Positions 1 to 6,830 of a DNA stretch of 15,252 bases are shown here, piece by piece (positions within the stretch are counted from its first letter, which is position 1; every line of letters starts with the position of its first letter). The position numbers were made by a program, and so were the translations under genes. Source of the stretch: JAGXLP01 sp042218715 (GTDB lineage: Bacteria; Bipolaricaulota; Bipolaricaulia; M55B111); contig JBDGQU010000006.1 in NCBI GenBank assembly GCA_042218715.1, forward strand, positions 1 through 15,252. The letters run 5' to 3'. The notes under the pieces were generated by a model. That model was not told the origin of the DNA, ran no database searches, and worked only from the letters and a program-made list of their open reading frames with translations.

Positions 1-437
1 ACTGCAAATGCCCCGATATGAAATATACGCAACCCGTGGTCTATATAGGTATCGCTATAAACGGCCGCCCAGGCTCCTGTCGAGACACCCAATATCAACG
101 CAATAGCCATGCCGTAAAATGCAAGTTCTAGCGTCGCCGGAACTCTAATCATTAATTCGTGCAACACGGGTTTATCGGTTCGAAAGGAGGTGCCAAAATC
201 GCCTCTCAATAACCCTCCTACGTAATCCACGAACTGTTGAGGAATGGGTTTGTCTAGCCCCATCTTCTCCCTAACCCGCTCGATATATTCCGCCGAAACG
301 TTCCTGCCTCCAAGCATTGCCTGGGCAGGATCTCCGGGTATAACTCGCAGGATAAGAAAAACGACCGTTATCAGAACCAACAGCATAGGAATAGTCGAAC
401 CTACTCGCTGTAAAATGTATTGCCAGAGACTATCCAA
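1..437 (-). CDS. dppB: Peptide ABC transporter permease, DppB/OppB family (C-terminal part outside window)
   Basis: Inner-membrane permease subunit of a di-/oligopeptide importer; it would form a heterodimeric channel with a DppC-type partner energised by DppD/DppF. About 145 residues are visible; the C-terminal half lies beyond base 1. I translated it by hand. It begins MDSLWQYILQRVG, has a first membrane segment at about residues 13-33 running into RVIPGDPA (31-38), then GDFGTSFRT (79-87) and VPATLEL (99-105), which introduces the second membrane segment. These are hallmark positions of the DppB family. The start is TTG at 437, with a GGGTGG-type Shine-Dalgarno about 6-9 bases upstream. It has its own strong promoter (508-536). 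The ATPase genes dppD/dppF are about 4 kb away, so the transporter set may be split, or this permease may belong to a second transporter. Opp, Dpp or nickel specificity cannot be told from the sequence. Confidence 0.9.
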   Translation of the reverse strand, partial: MDSLWQYILQRVGSTIPMLLVLITVVFLILRVIPGDPAQAMLGGRNVSAEYIERVREKMGLDKPIPQQFVDYVGGLLRGDFGTSFRTDKPVLHELMIRVPATLELAFYGMAIALILGVSTGAWAAVYSDTYIDHGLRIFHIGAFA

Positions 438-507
438 ATAAACCACCCTTAATGGATATTAACCAATAAACTTATGAGATGTGCCTTTCCGGGTCAGGTT
501 GAGGTTC

Positions 508-536
508 ATTATATTTTACGACCCCCTCGTTTGCAA
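508..536 (-). promoter_or_regulatory. Sigma-70-type promoter of the peptide permease operon
   Basis: Reading leftwards, a -35 box TTGCAA (531-536) is followed after exactly 17 bases by a perfect -10 box TATAAT (508-513). Transcription would start near base 501, giving a leader of about 64 bases before the TTG start of the permease at 437. This is the best promoter match in the window and separates the permease from prfB, which ends at 582. Seen directly in sequence; activity is inferred. Confidence 0.7.
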
Positions 537-581
537 GGTAGGAAGCTCGACTCGAAGGGGACCTGTTTTTAAGCGAAATAG

Positions 582-1659
582 TTATTTTTCCCTGAGGTAA
601 GCCTGAATAAAAGGATCTATCTCTCCGTCCAGGACGGATTCCGTATCTCCAACTTCGATCTCGGTTCGGTGATCCTTAATTTTCTGATAGGGATGTAATA
701 CGTAGGAGCGAATTTGACTTCCCCATTCGATGTCCTTTAGCTCTCCTTGAATCTCTTCGATCTTCTCAGCTCTTTTTTCCATCTTGAGCTGATAAAGTCT
801 GGACTTCAAAATCTTCATCGCCGTTTCCCTGTTCTTGTGCTGGCTTCTTTCGTTCTGGCAGGTAGCAACCAGACCAGTAGGTTCGTGGGTTATTCTGACC
901 GCAGAATCGGTAACGTTTACATGTTGCCCCCCGGCTCCGCTTGCCCGGAAGGTATCAACCCGAAGGTCATTTTCGTCGAGCTGCACTTCCAGATCGTTTT
1001 CGAACTGAGGTGTTACATTTACCGAAGCGAAAGACGTATGCCTCCGGCCCGCGGAATCGAACGGCGATATCCTGACCAGCCGGTGTACACCCGCTTCTGC
1101 TTTTAGATACCCGTAAGCCCATTCTCCTTCAACCTCTACCGTGGCACTTTTGATACCGGCTTCTTCTCCCTCGCTTACTTCCAGGGATTGATAGGTAAAG
1201 TCCTTTCGGTCCAGCCAGCGAGTATACATTCTGAGCAACATACCAGCCCAGTCCTGGGCGTCAGTTCCCCCGGCACCCGCGTTGATTCCCAGGTAACAAT
1301 TCCTGTCGTCGAACTCCCCGTCCATAAAAAGCTCGAGCTGGAAGGAGTCCATCCGGTCCCGAAGCCTGGATACCCTGTCTTCCAACTCCTCAAGTTCTTC
1401 ATCGTTTCCTTCTTCCGAGGCAAGCTCGTAAAGAACTTCGATTTCTTCAAGTTCCTCGGTTAGCTCCCTGTAAGTTTCTATCTTCTCTTCTTTTCTGGTC
1501 GCCAGTTTGGACTTCTTTTTTGCCTTTTCCTGATCGTTCCAGAAATCGGGCGCATTCATCTCCTCCCTAAGTTCACCCAGTTCCTCTTCCAGTTCCTCGA
1601 GGTCAAAGGTAATCACCAACTTCTTCCAGCTGATCTCTAAGCTGATCAATCTTTTCCAA
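582..1659 (-). CDS. prfB: Peptide chain release factor 2, with programmed +1 frameshift
   Basis: Releases finished peptides at UGA and UAA codons. The gene is read in two frames: a TTG start at 1659, preceded by GGAGG with a 9-base spacer, opens 18 codons ending TAC-CTT. A TGA at 1605-1603 then ends that frame. Slipping one base at CTT (1608-1606) joins the GAC at 1604-1602, and the remaining 340 codons run to TAA at 582, for 358 residues in all. This is the classical RF2 autoregulation: scarce RF2 lets the ribosome shift frame instead of stopping. The SPF codon-recognition tripeptide (residues about 198-200, in RISPFDSAGRRHTS) and the GGQ catalytic motif (about 243-245, in GAGGQHVNVTDSAVRI) are both present. 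An apparent single-frame start at 1649 (MISLEISW) is an artefact. A hairpin-rich leader of about 80 bases precedes it. Confidence 0.96.
1603..1608 (-). promoter_or_regulatory. RF2 programmed +1 frameshift site (CTT TGA C)
   Basis: On the minus strand codon 18 is CTT (1608-1606), followed by in-frame TGA (1605-1603) and then C. This is the slippery sequence of bacterial prfB. The reading frame upstream (MEKIDQLRDQLEEVGDYL) and the one downstream (DLEELEEELGELREEM) join into a normal RF2 N-terminus only through a +1 shift. The usual stimulator, an internal Shine-Dalgarno-like AGGGGG three bases before CTT, is not seen; GGTGAT stands in that place and could pair with the end of 16S rRNA in a different register. 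Confidence 0.93.
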
Positions 1660-1690
1660 CCAAATCAACCTCCAGTTAATCTTATTGAGC

Positions 1691-1726
1691 GGTATCGATC
1701 TTAACAACCGGTCCGGGAGCGATACC
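1691..1726 (-). repeat. Inverted repeat in the prfB leader
   Basis: GGTATCG (1691-1697) and CGATACC (1720-1726) are perfect 7-base arms around a 22-base interior. The prfB leader RNA could fold here. An alternative pairing exists on the minus strand between GGTCC (1738-1734) and GGACC (1715-1711), so two mutually exclusive hairpins are possible. There is no T-run after either stem, so it does not look like a plain terminator. Confidence 0.4.
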
Positions 1727-1739
1727 ATCCGTTGGACCA

Positions 1740-1767
1740 TTGCAAATTATGCTTGCAAATGTAAAAT
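1740..1767 (+). promoter_or_regulatory. Probable comEC promoter
   Basis: TTGCAA (1740-1745) and TAAAAT (1762-1767) are spaced by 16 bases and point at comEC. The predicted start site near 1774 leaves only about 15 bases before the ATG at 1789, and I see no Shine-Dalgarno there, so the message would be nearly leaderless. The box TTGCAAAT occurs twice in direct orientation (1740-1747 and 1753-1760), 13 bases apart. Confidence 0.45.
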
Positions 1768-1774
1768 AATTAAA
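1746..1774 (-). promoter_or_regulatory. Possible prfB promoter overlapping the comEC promoter
   Basis: On the minus strand CATAAT (1746-1751) matches the -10 consensus at five of six bases. TTTAAT (1769-1774) lies 17 bases upstream but is a poor -35 box. Transcription would start near 1739, giving a leader of about 80 bases that holds the inverted repeat at 1691-1726. It overlaps the oppositely directed comEC promoter. Confidence 0.3.
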
Positions 1775-1788
1775 AATGTTAACTTATC

Positions 1789-3249
1789 ATGGAAAGAAGA
1801 CCTCTCGTACTTATCTTTTTGACGATCGTTACGGGAATAATCCTTGCCGGGTTGCTGGGCCTCACGAAGCCGCCAATCTGGTCTTTTGCCGGTATTATAG
1901 TTTCCCTGGCAGTAATACCGGTTGCGGAGTTCTTCGACCTACAATGGGGCCCGGTGCTAGCAATTCTGGCGGCAGTACTCCTGGGTATTGTCCTCTACGG
2001 CACGAAGTATTTTGAGCCTGAAAATCTCTATCCCAGCCTGAGCTCACTTGATAAGGTAAGTGGTAGGGTCTGCTCTTACCCGCTAAAGACTAAAACAGGA
2101 GTTGAACTTACCTTAAAGCCGGATAGTTACCGGGGTAAATTAAAGGTTTTCCTTAACCCTGACAACTACTCAGGAATTGGTTACGGGGACATACTAACCA
2201 TTAAAGGTAAATTCGAAGTTCCCACAGTCTTCGACGGTTTCAATTACCGAGAATTTCTCCGGAAAAAGGAGATTTGGGGGGTAGTCTACGAGGGAAAGAT
2301 AGTTAACTCCCGGCGAGGTTTCGGTAATCCGGTACTGGAATTGGGATGGGTTCTAAGAAGAACTATGTCCCGGAGAGTCGATACCATTCTCCCCAGTGGA
2401 GGCAATTTTCTAAAGGCGCTACTGTTTGGGGCTCGGGACGTTTTAAAGGATACAACTAAAAAGTCTTTCACGGAAACGGGACTAGCTCATTTACTAGCGG
2501 CAAGTGGGTTACACCTGGGAATTATTCTCGGCGTTAGCTGGTGGCTAGCGGGTAGTCTGGGTCTCGGACGGGAAACTACTTATCTCATTAGCCTGCCGTT
2601 AGTCTTCTGTTACCTAGTAATTGTCGGGTTTAAACTTCCACTACTTAGAGCAGCGCTTATATACTTATTTGGAGGTGCTCACCTATGGCTAAAGGAGACC
2701 GGGGTTATCCTGGACGACTGGTACGATCGTTATCAGGCTCTTGCGGGTGCAGCTCTCGTATTAGTTGTAATAAACCCCGAAACCGTATCTATGGTGGGTT
2801 TCCAATTAAGCTTTGCCGCTACGTTCTCCTTAGCGCTATTCTTTCAACGAATTAAGGCAGCCTTGTCTATCAAACCGGATTACCTTGGTGGGATACTATC
2901 TGCTTCAATTGCTGCCCAGCTGGGAGTTGCTCCTGTACTGGCGGTTCATTTCGGCCAGATACACCCCTGGGCTCCTTTTATTAATTTGGTGGCAATTCCC
3001 GGTGTAACCGCGGTCCTTTATTTGGGAATTCTAGCCCTTATTTTAGGTCAAGGTATAGCGGGATTTTCTGGTTTGGGCAACCTGACAGAAAGAGTCATCA
3101 TCTTATTTCGAACTGCTATAGAAAACACCTCCGATGTTCCGCTGGCTCAAATCCAACTGCCCCCACCCACTCCGCTAGCCCTGGTCTCTTATTTCGTTTT
3201 AATTTACTGGTTCTACCGGAAGTTAAAAACTATCGAGAGGAAAACTTAG
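1789..3249 (+). CDS. comEC: ComEC/Rec2-family DNA-uptake channel protein, without the metallo-beta-lactamase domain
   Basis: ComEC is the polytopic inner-membrane channel that passes single-stranded DNA into the cell during natural transformation. The 486-residue product has hydrophobic N-terminal segments (about 5-70), an OB-fold-like DUF4131 region (about 80-170) and the Competence domain (about 205-480). The family signatures LLFGARD (211-217), GLAHLLAASGLHLG (231-244), LLRAALIYL (285-293) and GFQLSFAATFSLALF (337-351) are clear. Full-length family members are usually 700-800 residues and end in a metallo-beta-lactamase domain thought to be a nuclease. Here the protein stops after the last membrane segments, and its stop codon overlaps the convergent fxsA by four bases, so no separate nuclease gene follows. 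The ATG lacks a visible Shine-Dalgarno. Identity is certain at family level; competence itself is not shown. Confidence 0.9.
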   Translation: MERRPLVLIFLTIVTGIILAGLLGLTKPPIWSFAGIIVSLAVIPVAEFFDLQWGPVLAILAAVLLGIVLYGTKYFEPENLYPSLSSLDKVSGRVCSYPLKTKTGVELTLKPDSYRGKLKVFLNPDNYSGIGYGDILTIKGKFEVPTVFDGFNYREFLRKKEIWGVVYEGKIVNSRRGFGNPVLELGWVLRRTMSRRVDTILPSGGNFLKALLFGARDVLKDTTKKSFTETGLAHLLAASGLHLGIILGVSWWLAGSLGLGRETTYLISLPLVFCYLVIVGFKLPLLRAALIYLFGGAHLWLKETGVILDDWYDRYQALAGAALVLVVINPETVSMVGFQLSFAATFSLALFFQRIKAALSIKPDYLGGILSASIAAQLGVAPVLAVHFGQIHPWAPFINLVAIPGVTAVLYLGILALILGQGIAGFSGLGNLTERVIILFRTAIENTSDVPLAQIQLPPPTPLALVSYFVLIYWFYRKLKTIERKT

Positions 3250-3656
3250 TCCCCATCCTTGTCCGTTACATCTATATAGGATTCCCGTTTTGACTCCCAT
3301 TCCTTTTTGAACCATCGCCTCCCGTATCCCCTCACACCCCTCCTTAAGAACGGAATGAGGCCAGCCAGTCCAACTACGTCAGTAACTATTCCGGGGGTCA
3401 GGAGGAAAGCGCCCGAAATGAGCAAAATAACTCCATCAATTAGTTCTTCAGCGGGTAATTTGCCCTCCCGAAATTTCCGTCTCATTCTCCTTAATACGGA
3501 TAATCCCTCTTTCCGGGCCAACAACGCACCCACCACTCCTGTGCCCACTACCACCAGAGCAGTTCGGATCACCCCGATAGCCGCTCCAACCTTAATCAAA
3601 AGATATATTTCAATAAGTGGTAGGGCCGTAAAGAGCAAAATCAGTCTAACTGACAT
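3246..3656 (-). CDS. fxsA: FxsA family small membrane protein
   Basis: Integral membrane protein of 136 residues in the FxsA family; in E. coli, FxsA overproduction relieves F-plasmid exclusion of phage T7, but the cellular role is unclear. The sequence shows membrane segments at about residues 3-22, 27-47 and 75-103, the N-terminal PLIEIYLLI (13-21) and the family hallmark LLTPGIVTDVVGLAG (85-99), followed by a basic tail. AGGTGG lies 6 bases before the ATG. It is convergent with comEC, sharing four bases at the stop codons. A 23-base palindrome lies about 30 bases upstream and could control it. Confidence 0.85.
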   Translation of the reverse strand: MSVRLILLFTALPLIEIYLLIKVGAAIGVIRTALVVVGTGVVGALLARKEGLSVLRRMRRKFREGKLPAEELIDGVILLISGAFLLTPGIVTDVVGLAGLIPFLRRGVRGYGRRWFKKEWESKRESYIDVTDKDGD

Positions 3657-3687
3657 GGTAATCCACCTGCGTCGATCCTGTCCAGCT

Positions 3688-3710
3688 GGTAGTATCTATT
3701 AGATCCTACC
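3688..3710. repeat. 23-bp operator-like palindrome upstream of fxsA
   Basis: Two 11-base half-sites, GGTAGTATCTA and TAGATCCTACC, surround a single central T. They are reverse complements at 10 of 11 positions. With a one-base centre this cannot form a stable RNA hairpin, so a dimeric DNA-binding protein site is the more natural reading. It lies 32 bases upstream of the fxsA start codon. No regulator gene is visible nearby. Confidence 0.4.
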
Positions 3711-3732
3711 AAAATTAGCCGGGAGTACCTCA

Positions 3733-3754
3733 ACCCAGGGCTTGCCCTGAGGGT
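3733..3754. repeat. Hairpin-forming inverted repeat between rdgB and fxsA
   Basis: ACCC-AGGGC (3733-3741) pairs with GCCCT-GA-GGGT (3744-3754), a nine-pair stem with a two-base bulge and a very tight loop. It lies in the 209-base gene-free stretch 3657-3865, about 110 bases after the rdgB stop. No T-run follows on either strand, so I do not call it an intrinsic terminator. Apart from this and the palindrome at 3688-3710, I see nothing in the stretch. Confidence 0.35.
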
Positions 3755-3865
3755 GAATCGGCTGTTTTGAGTGCTGGGTCAATTTTCGTTTTTCAACCCG
3801 ATTTTCTCTTTACCATTGTCTTTTTATATAACCCGTCCTGTGGGCGAGGTTCTGGACTCCACCTA

Positions 3866-4474
3866 TCAACTCAGCTTCCTGATTACCCCGCGAAGATTGG
3901 ACATCATTTTCCTCAAAGCCTTACTGCGATGACTGATCTTGTTCTTTTCCTTCCCCCCCAGTTCAGCAAGGGTCTTCTCATACCCTTCCGGAACGAATAC
4001 CGGGTCGTATCCAAAACCGGAACTTCCTCTTGACTCATTGATAATTTTCCCTGTGAGCACCCCTCTGGATACGTACCTTTCATCTGGGGATATAAACAAA
4101 ACTGATACCGTAACGAATCTCGCTCGCCTATCCTTCGCCCCTTCTAACTTATCCAATAGTAGCTTCAGGTTTTCCTCGTCGTTCGCCTGGGGACCGGCAA
4201 ACCTGGCGGAATGAATGCCCGGTTCTCCTCCGAGCGCAACTACCTCAAGTCCGGAATCGTCACTTATAACCGGCAAACCGGTATGTTTGCTTATCGTCAG
4301 GGCTTTCTGCAGTGAATTCTCCAAATACGTGTTTCCTGTTTCCTCTACATCGGGAAAATCCTTATCGTGAAAGGATAGAAGCTCAACTTCATTACCTATC
4401 CCGGAAAGTATTTTCTTCGCCTCTTTTACCTTTCCCGAGTTCTTAGTTCCTAACAGTAGGCTAAATTTACTCAC
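3866..4474 (-). CDS. rdgB: XTP/dITP diphosphatase (RdgB/HAM1 family)
   Basis: Cytoplasmic house-cleaning pyrophosphatase that hydrolyses XTP, dITP and ITP to the monophosphate and PPi, keeping deaminated purines out of DNA and RNA. From the GTG at 4474 it has 202 residues, a normal family length. The phosphate-binding TKNSGK (10-15), the metal and nucleotide motifs SDDSGLEV (71-78) and GFGYDPVF (153-160), and the SHR motif (181-183) are all present. I prefer GTG 4474 because family members begin a few residues before the (L)LATxNxGK strand. A longer reading from GTG 4495 adds seven residues but has no better Shine-Dalgarno. The chosen start overlaps the dppF stop by eight bases, implying translational coupling. 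Confidence 0.93.
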   Translation of the reverse strand: MSKFSLLLGTKNSGKVKEAKKILSGIGNEVELLSFHDKDFPDVEETGNTYLENSLQKALTISKHTGLPVISDDSGLEVVALGGEPGIHSARFAGPQANDEENLKLLLDKLEGAKDRRARFVTVSVLFISPDERYVSRGVLTGKIINESRGSSGFGYDPVFVPEGYEKTLAELGGKEKNKISHRSKALRKMMSNLRGVIRKLS

Positions 4475-5507
4475 TTTCCATTGACGCCAAGCCACCCAGC
4501 TCTAGATCTTCGGAGTAGTGACAGTGAACGTAGTGATCGTCGGCTATTTCCCTAAATTCCGGTTCCTGCTCGCTACAATTCGGTTCGCTGTATGGACAAC
4601 GAGGGTGAAAGTAACAACCCGAAGGCGGATCGACCGGAGACGGAACGTCTCCTTCCAGAACTATCCTTTCCGACTCGAAGTCCGGGTTGGCAACGGGTAC
4701 CGCTGACATCAATGCTTCCGTGTAAGGATGTTTGGGGTTGGAAAAGAGTTTATCAACCGAGCTAAGCTCGACTATCTGGCCAAGATACATCACAGCCACC
4801 CGATCACTGATGTGTTTAATCACTGAGAGATCGTGAGCAATAAATAGGTAGGTTAAGCCGAACTCGTCCTGCAGGTCGTCAAGCTGGTTGAGGACCTGAG
4901 CTTGAATAGATACATCGAGTGCGGAAACCGGTTCGTCAGCGACTATCAATTGAGGATCAAGCGCCAGAGCTCTCGCCACGCCTATTCTCTGTCGCTGTCC
5001 GCCACTAAACTCATGCGGGTACCGTTTCATGTGATTTTCCGTCAGCCCCACCGCTCTAAGCAGCTCCTTGACCCTGTCTTTCCTTTCGCGCTTGGACCCG
5101 ATTCCGTGAACGATCAAAGGTTCCCCGACGATACCTTCTACTGTCATCCGAGGGTTCAGCGAGGAATAAGGGTCCTGAAATATTATCTGCATGTCCCGCC
5201 TTAATCTCTTCAGCTCTCCCTTACCTGCCTTCGCTATGTCTATTACCCTACGTTCACCGTTTCCGAGTTCCTCGCTTCTAAACAACATCTCGCCAGCTGT
5301 AGGTTCTATCAACCGTAAAATAGTTCGGCCGGCGGTGGTCTTTCCGCAACCACTTTCCCCGACCAACCCAAGTGTTTCTCCTTCGCGAATAAAGAGGTCT
5401 ACGTCATCGACGGCCTTTACGTGGCCAACAACTCTCCTGAAGACCCCTTTACGAACGGGGAAATATTTCTTCATCCCACTAACATCAAGTAACCGATCAG
5501 GCTCCAT
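4467..5507 (-). CDS. dppF: Peptide ABC transporter ATP-binding protein, DppF/OppF family
   Basis: One of two ATPases powering a di-/oligopeptide importer, acting on the cytoplasmic face of the permease pair. With the ATG at 5507 (AGGTGG five bases upstream) it has 346 residues. An alternative GTG at 5516 would lie inside the Shine-Dalgarno. Walker A GESGCGKT (50-57), Q-loop IIFQDPYSSLNPRMT, signature FSGGQRQR (167-174), Walker B IVADEP (188-193) and H-loop AHD (about 225) are intact. The C-terminal oligopeptide-transporter extension has HPYTEALM and four cysteines (about 298, 304, 311, 329) of the kind reported to hold an iron-sulfur cluster in Dpp ATPases. It follows dppD after 24 bases and overlaps rdgB, so all three are probably co-transcribed. 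Confidence 0.94.
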   Translation of the reverse strand: MEPDRLLDVSGMKKYFPVRKGVFRRVVGHVKAVDDVDLFIREGETLGLVGESGCGKTTAGRTILRLIEPTAGEMLFRSEELGNGERRVIDIAKAGKGELKRLRRDMQIIFQDPYSSLNPRMTVEGIVGEPLIVHGIGSKRERKDRVKELLRAVGLTENHMKRYPHEFSGGQRQRIGVARALALDPQLIVADEPVSALDVSIQAQVLNQLDDLQDEFGLTYLFIAHDLSVIKHISDRVAVMYLGQIVELSSVDKLFSNPKHPYTEALMSAVPVANPDFESERIVLEGDVPSPVDPPSGCYFHPRCPYSEPNCSEQEPEFREIADDHYVHCHYSEDLELGGLASMESE

Positions 5508-5531
5508 TTCTACCACCTACGCTCACCCCTA

Positions 5532-6518
5532 TTAATGTTCAATATGCAACCAACAAGAAGATTTATGACCTTCGGCAACCTCTTCTAACGGTGGGTCTTC
5601 CTTCCTGCAGATATCCATGACGTGAGGGCACCTGTTGTTAAACGGACAGCCGTCGGGTACCTCGTAGGGATCGGGCACTACACCTTTAATCGGTTCTAGC
5701 CTACCTTTGTCCACGTCAAGAGAAGGAATGGATTCCATAAGCCCCTGGGTATAGGGCATCGTAGGGTTATGATATATTTCGTGAACTTCACCGCTTTCTA
5801 CTATCTTACCGAGGTACATCACTACAACGTAGCTCGTTATTTCCGCTATTACGCCCAGATCGTGAGTGATAAACATAATCGACGTATTGAATTCGTCCTG
5901 CAGATCGCCCATCAATTCGAGAATCTGTGCCTGAATAGTCACGTCCAGGGCGGTTGTAGGCTCGTCAGCTATTAACATAGTGGGGTTGCAAGATAATGCC
6001 ATTGCTATCATTGCCCGCTGCCTCATTCCTCCCGATAGCTGGTGAGGGTACTCATTGACCCTCTGCTCGGGCAGAGGTATGCCTACTTCCTCAAGCATCT
6101 GAATCGCGATATTCTTTGCTTCTTTCTTTCCCACATCCTGGTGCAGGGTTATGGCCTCCATTATTTGATTTCCTATCGTAAACACGGGGTTCAACGAGGT
6201 CATCGGCTCCTGAAATATCATGGCGATTTCGTTACCCCGGATAGAACGATACTTCTTACCCTTTGGATCGAGCTTGGTTAGGTCGAGATCCTCACCGTTC
6301 CTATGATAAAGGATTTGCCCCCCTTCTATTTTTCCTGGTGGCATTGGAACAAGCCCCATTATGGAAAGAGCCGTAACGGACTTACCGCAACCACTTTCTC
6401 CCACGACCCCTAGAGTCTCCTGCCTATCTATGTCAAAACTTACTCCATCTACGGCCTTTACTACACCTTCCTCCGTATAGAAATAGGTCTTAAGGTCGTT
6501 AAGTTCAATTAATGGCAT
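5532..6518 (-). CDS. dppD: Peptide ABC transporter ATP-binding protein, DppD/OppD family
   Basis: Partner ATPase of DppF in the peptide importer. The start is ATG 6518, with a GGGGGA Shine-Dalgarno just upstream, giving 328 residues. A longer open frame to 6572 would run into secG and has no family homology in its extra 18 residues. Walker A GESGCGKS (40-47), Q-loop MIFQEPMTSLNP, signature LSGGMRQR (161-168), Walker B IADEP and the H-loop THD are all present. The C-terminal extension contains MPYTQGLM and four cysteines (about 291, 297, 304, 322) in GCPFNNRCPH, DICRK and SSCW, again the putative Fe-S site. It lies 25 bases after secG, an unusual operon partner for a transporter. Confidence 0.94.
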   Translation of the reverse strand: MPLIELNDLKTYFYTEEGVVKAVDGVSFDIDRQETLGVVGESGCGKSVTALSIMGLVPMPPGKIEGGQILYHRNGEDLDLTKLDPKGKKYRSIRGNEIAMIFQEPMTSLNPVFTIGNQIMEAITLHQDVGKKEAKNIAIQMLEEVGIPLPEQRVNEYPHQLSGGMRQRAMIAMALSCNPTMLIADEPTTALDVTIQAQILELMGDLQDEFNTSIMFITHDLGVIAEITSYVVVMYLGKIVESGEVHEIYHNPTMPYTQGLMESIPSLDVDKGRLEPIKGVVPDPYEVPDGCPFNNRCPHVMDICRKEDPPLEEVAEGHKSSCWLHIEH

Positions 6519-6543
6519 AAATCCCCCAGAAATAGGTTTTAAC

Positions 6544-6768
6544 TCAAATGATAGATAGGAGCAAACTTGCAATCATAAACAGGGCCGCCAATGCAGAAGT
6601 AGCAGTCCTCTTGGGATCAGTTTGCTCGTCTCTACCAAATACCGTACTGGAACCGCCAGCACCAAAAGCTCCCCCAAGACCTGCGTGTTCACTCATCTGC
6701 ACCAAAACTATACCTATAAGCCCGAGAGAGCTGAGATAAAAAACAGCTCTAATGATTATTGCAATCAT
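6544..6768 (-). CDS. secG: Preprotein translocase subunit SecG
   Basis: Small accessory subunit of the SecYEG protein-export channel in the cytoplasmic membrane. The 74-residue product has two membrane segments (about 2-22 and 54-74) around a cytoplasmic loop with GGAFGAGGSSTVFG, the classical SecG loop motif; VLVQ at the end of the first segment is also typical. The start ATG 6768 follows GGGAGG by four bases. It lies 62 bases downstream of ispD and 25 upstream of dppD. I saw a hairpin inside its 5' coding region but no convincing promoter of its own. Confidence 0.95.
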   Translation of the reverse strand: MIAIIIRAVFYLSSLGLIGIVLVQMSEHAGLGGAFGAGGSSTVFGRDEQTDPKRTATSALAALFMIASLLLSII

Positions 6769-6830
6769 CTTACCTCCCAGTTATCTTATTGGTTAAACTA
6801 GATCTTCGCAAATTTAGAAAAACAGCTCCA

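Noticed and set aside
747..1106. Open frame of 119 codons on the plus strand
   Set aside because: Antisense to the catalytic part of prfB; no support.
3307..3702. Open frame of 131 codons on the plus strand
   Set aside because: Antisense to fxsA, Pro/Thr-rich, no recognisable motif.
3772..3830. T-rich stretch downstream of rdgB, checked for a terminator or small RNA
   Set aside because: No adjoining G/C stem in the correct orientation and no conserved RNA pattern recognised.
6519..6572. N-terminal extension of dppD
   Set aside because: The extra 18 residues overlap secG and lack family homology; ATG 6518 has a Shine-Dalgarno.
6728..6752. AGAGCTG/CAGCTCT inverted repeat in secG
   Set aside because: It lies within the first codons of secG; most likely incidental to the coding sequence, though the T-rich loop resembles a terminator at first sight.
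6783..6811. Promoter-like TTGCGA-17-TAAGAT before secG
   Set aside because: Only four of six matches in each box, and the predicted start would fall inside the secG Shine-Dalgarno.
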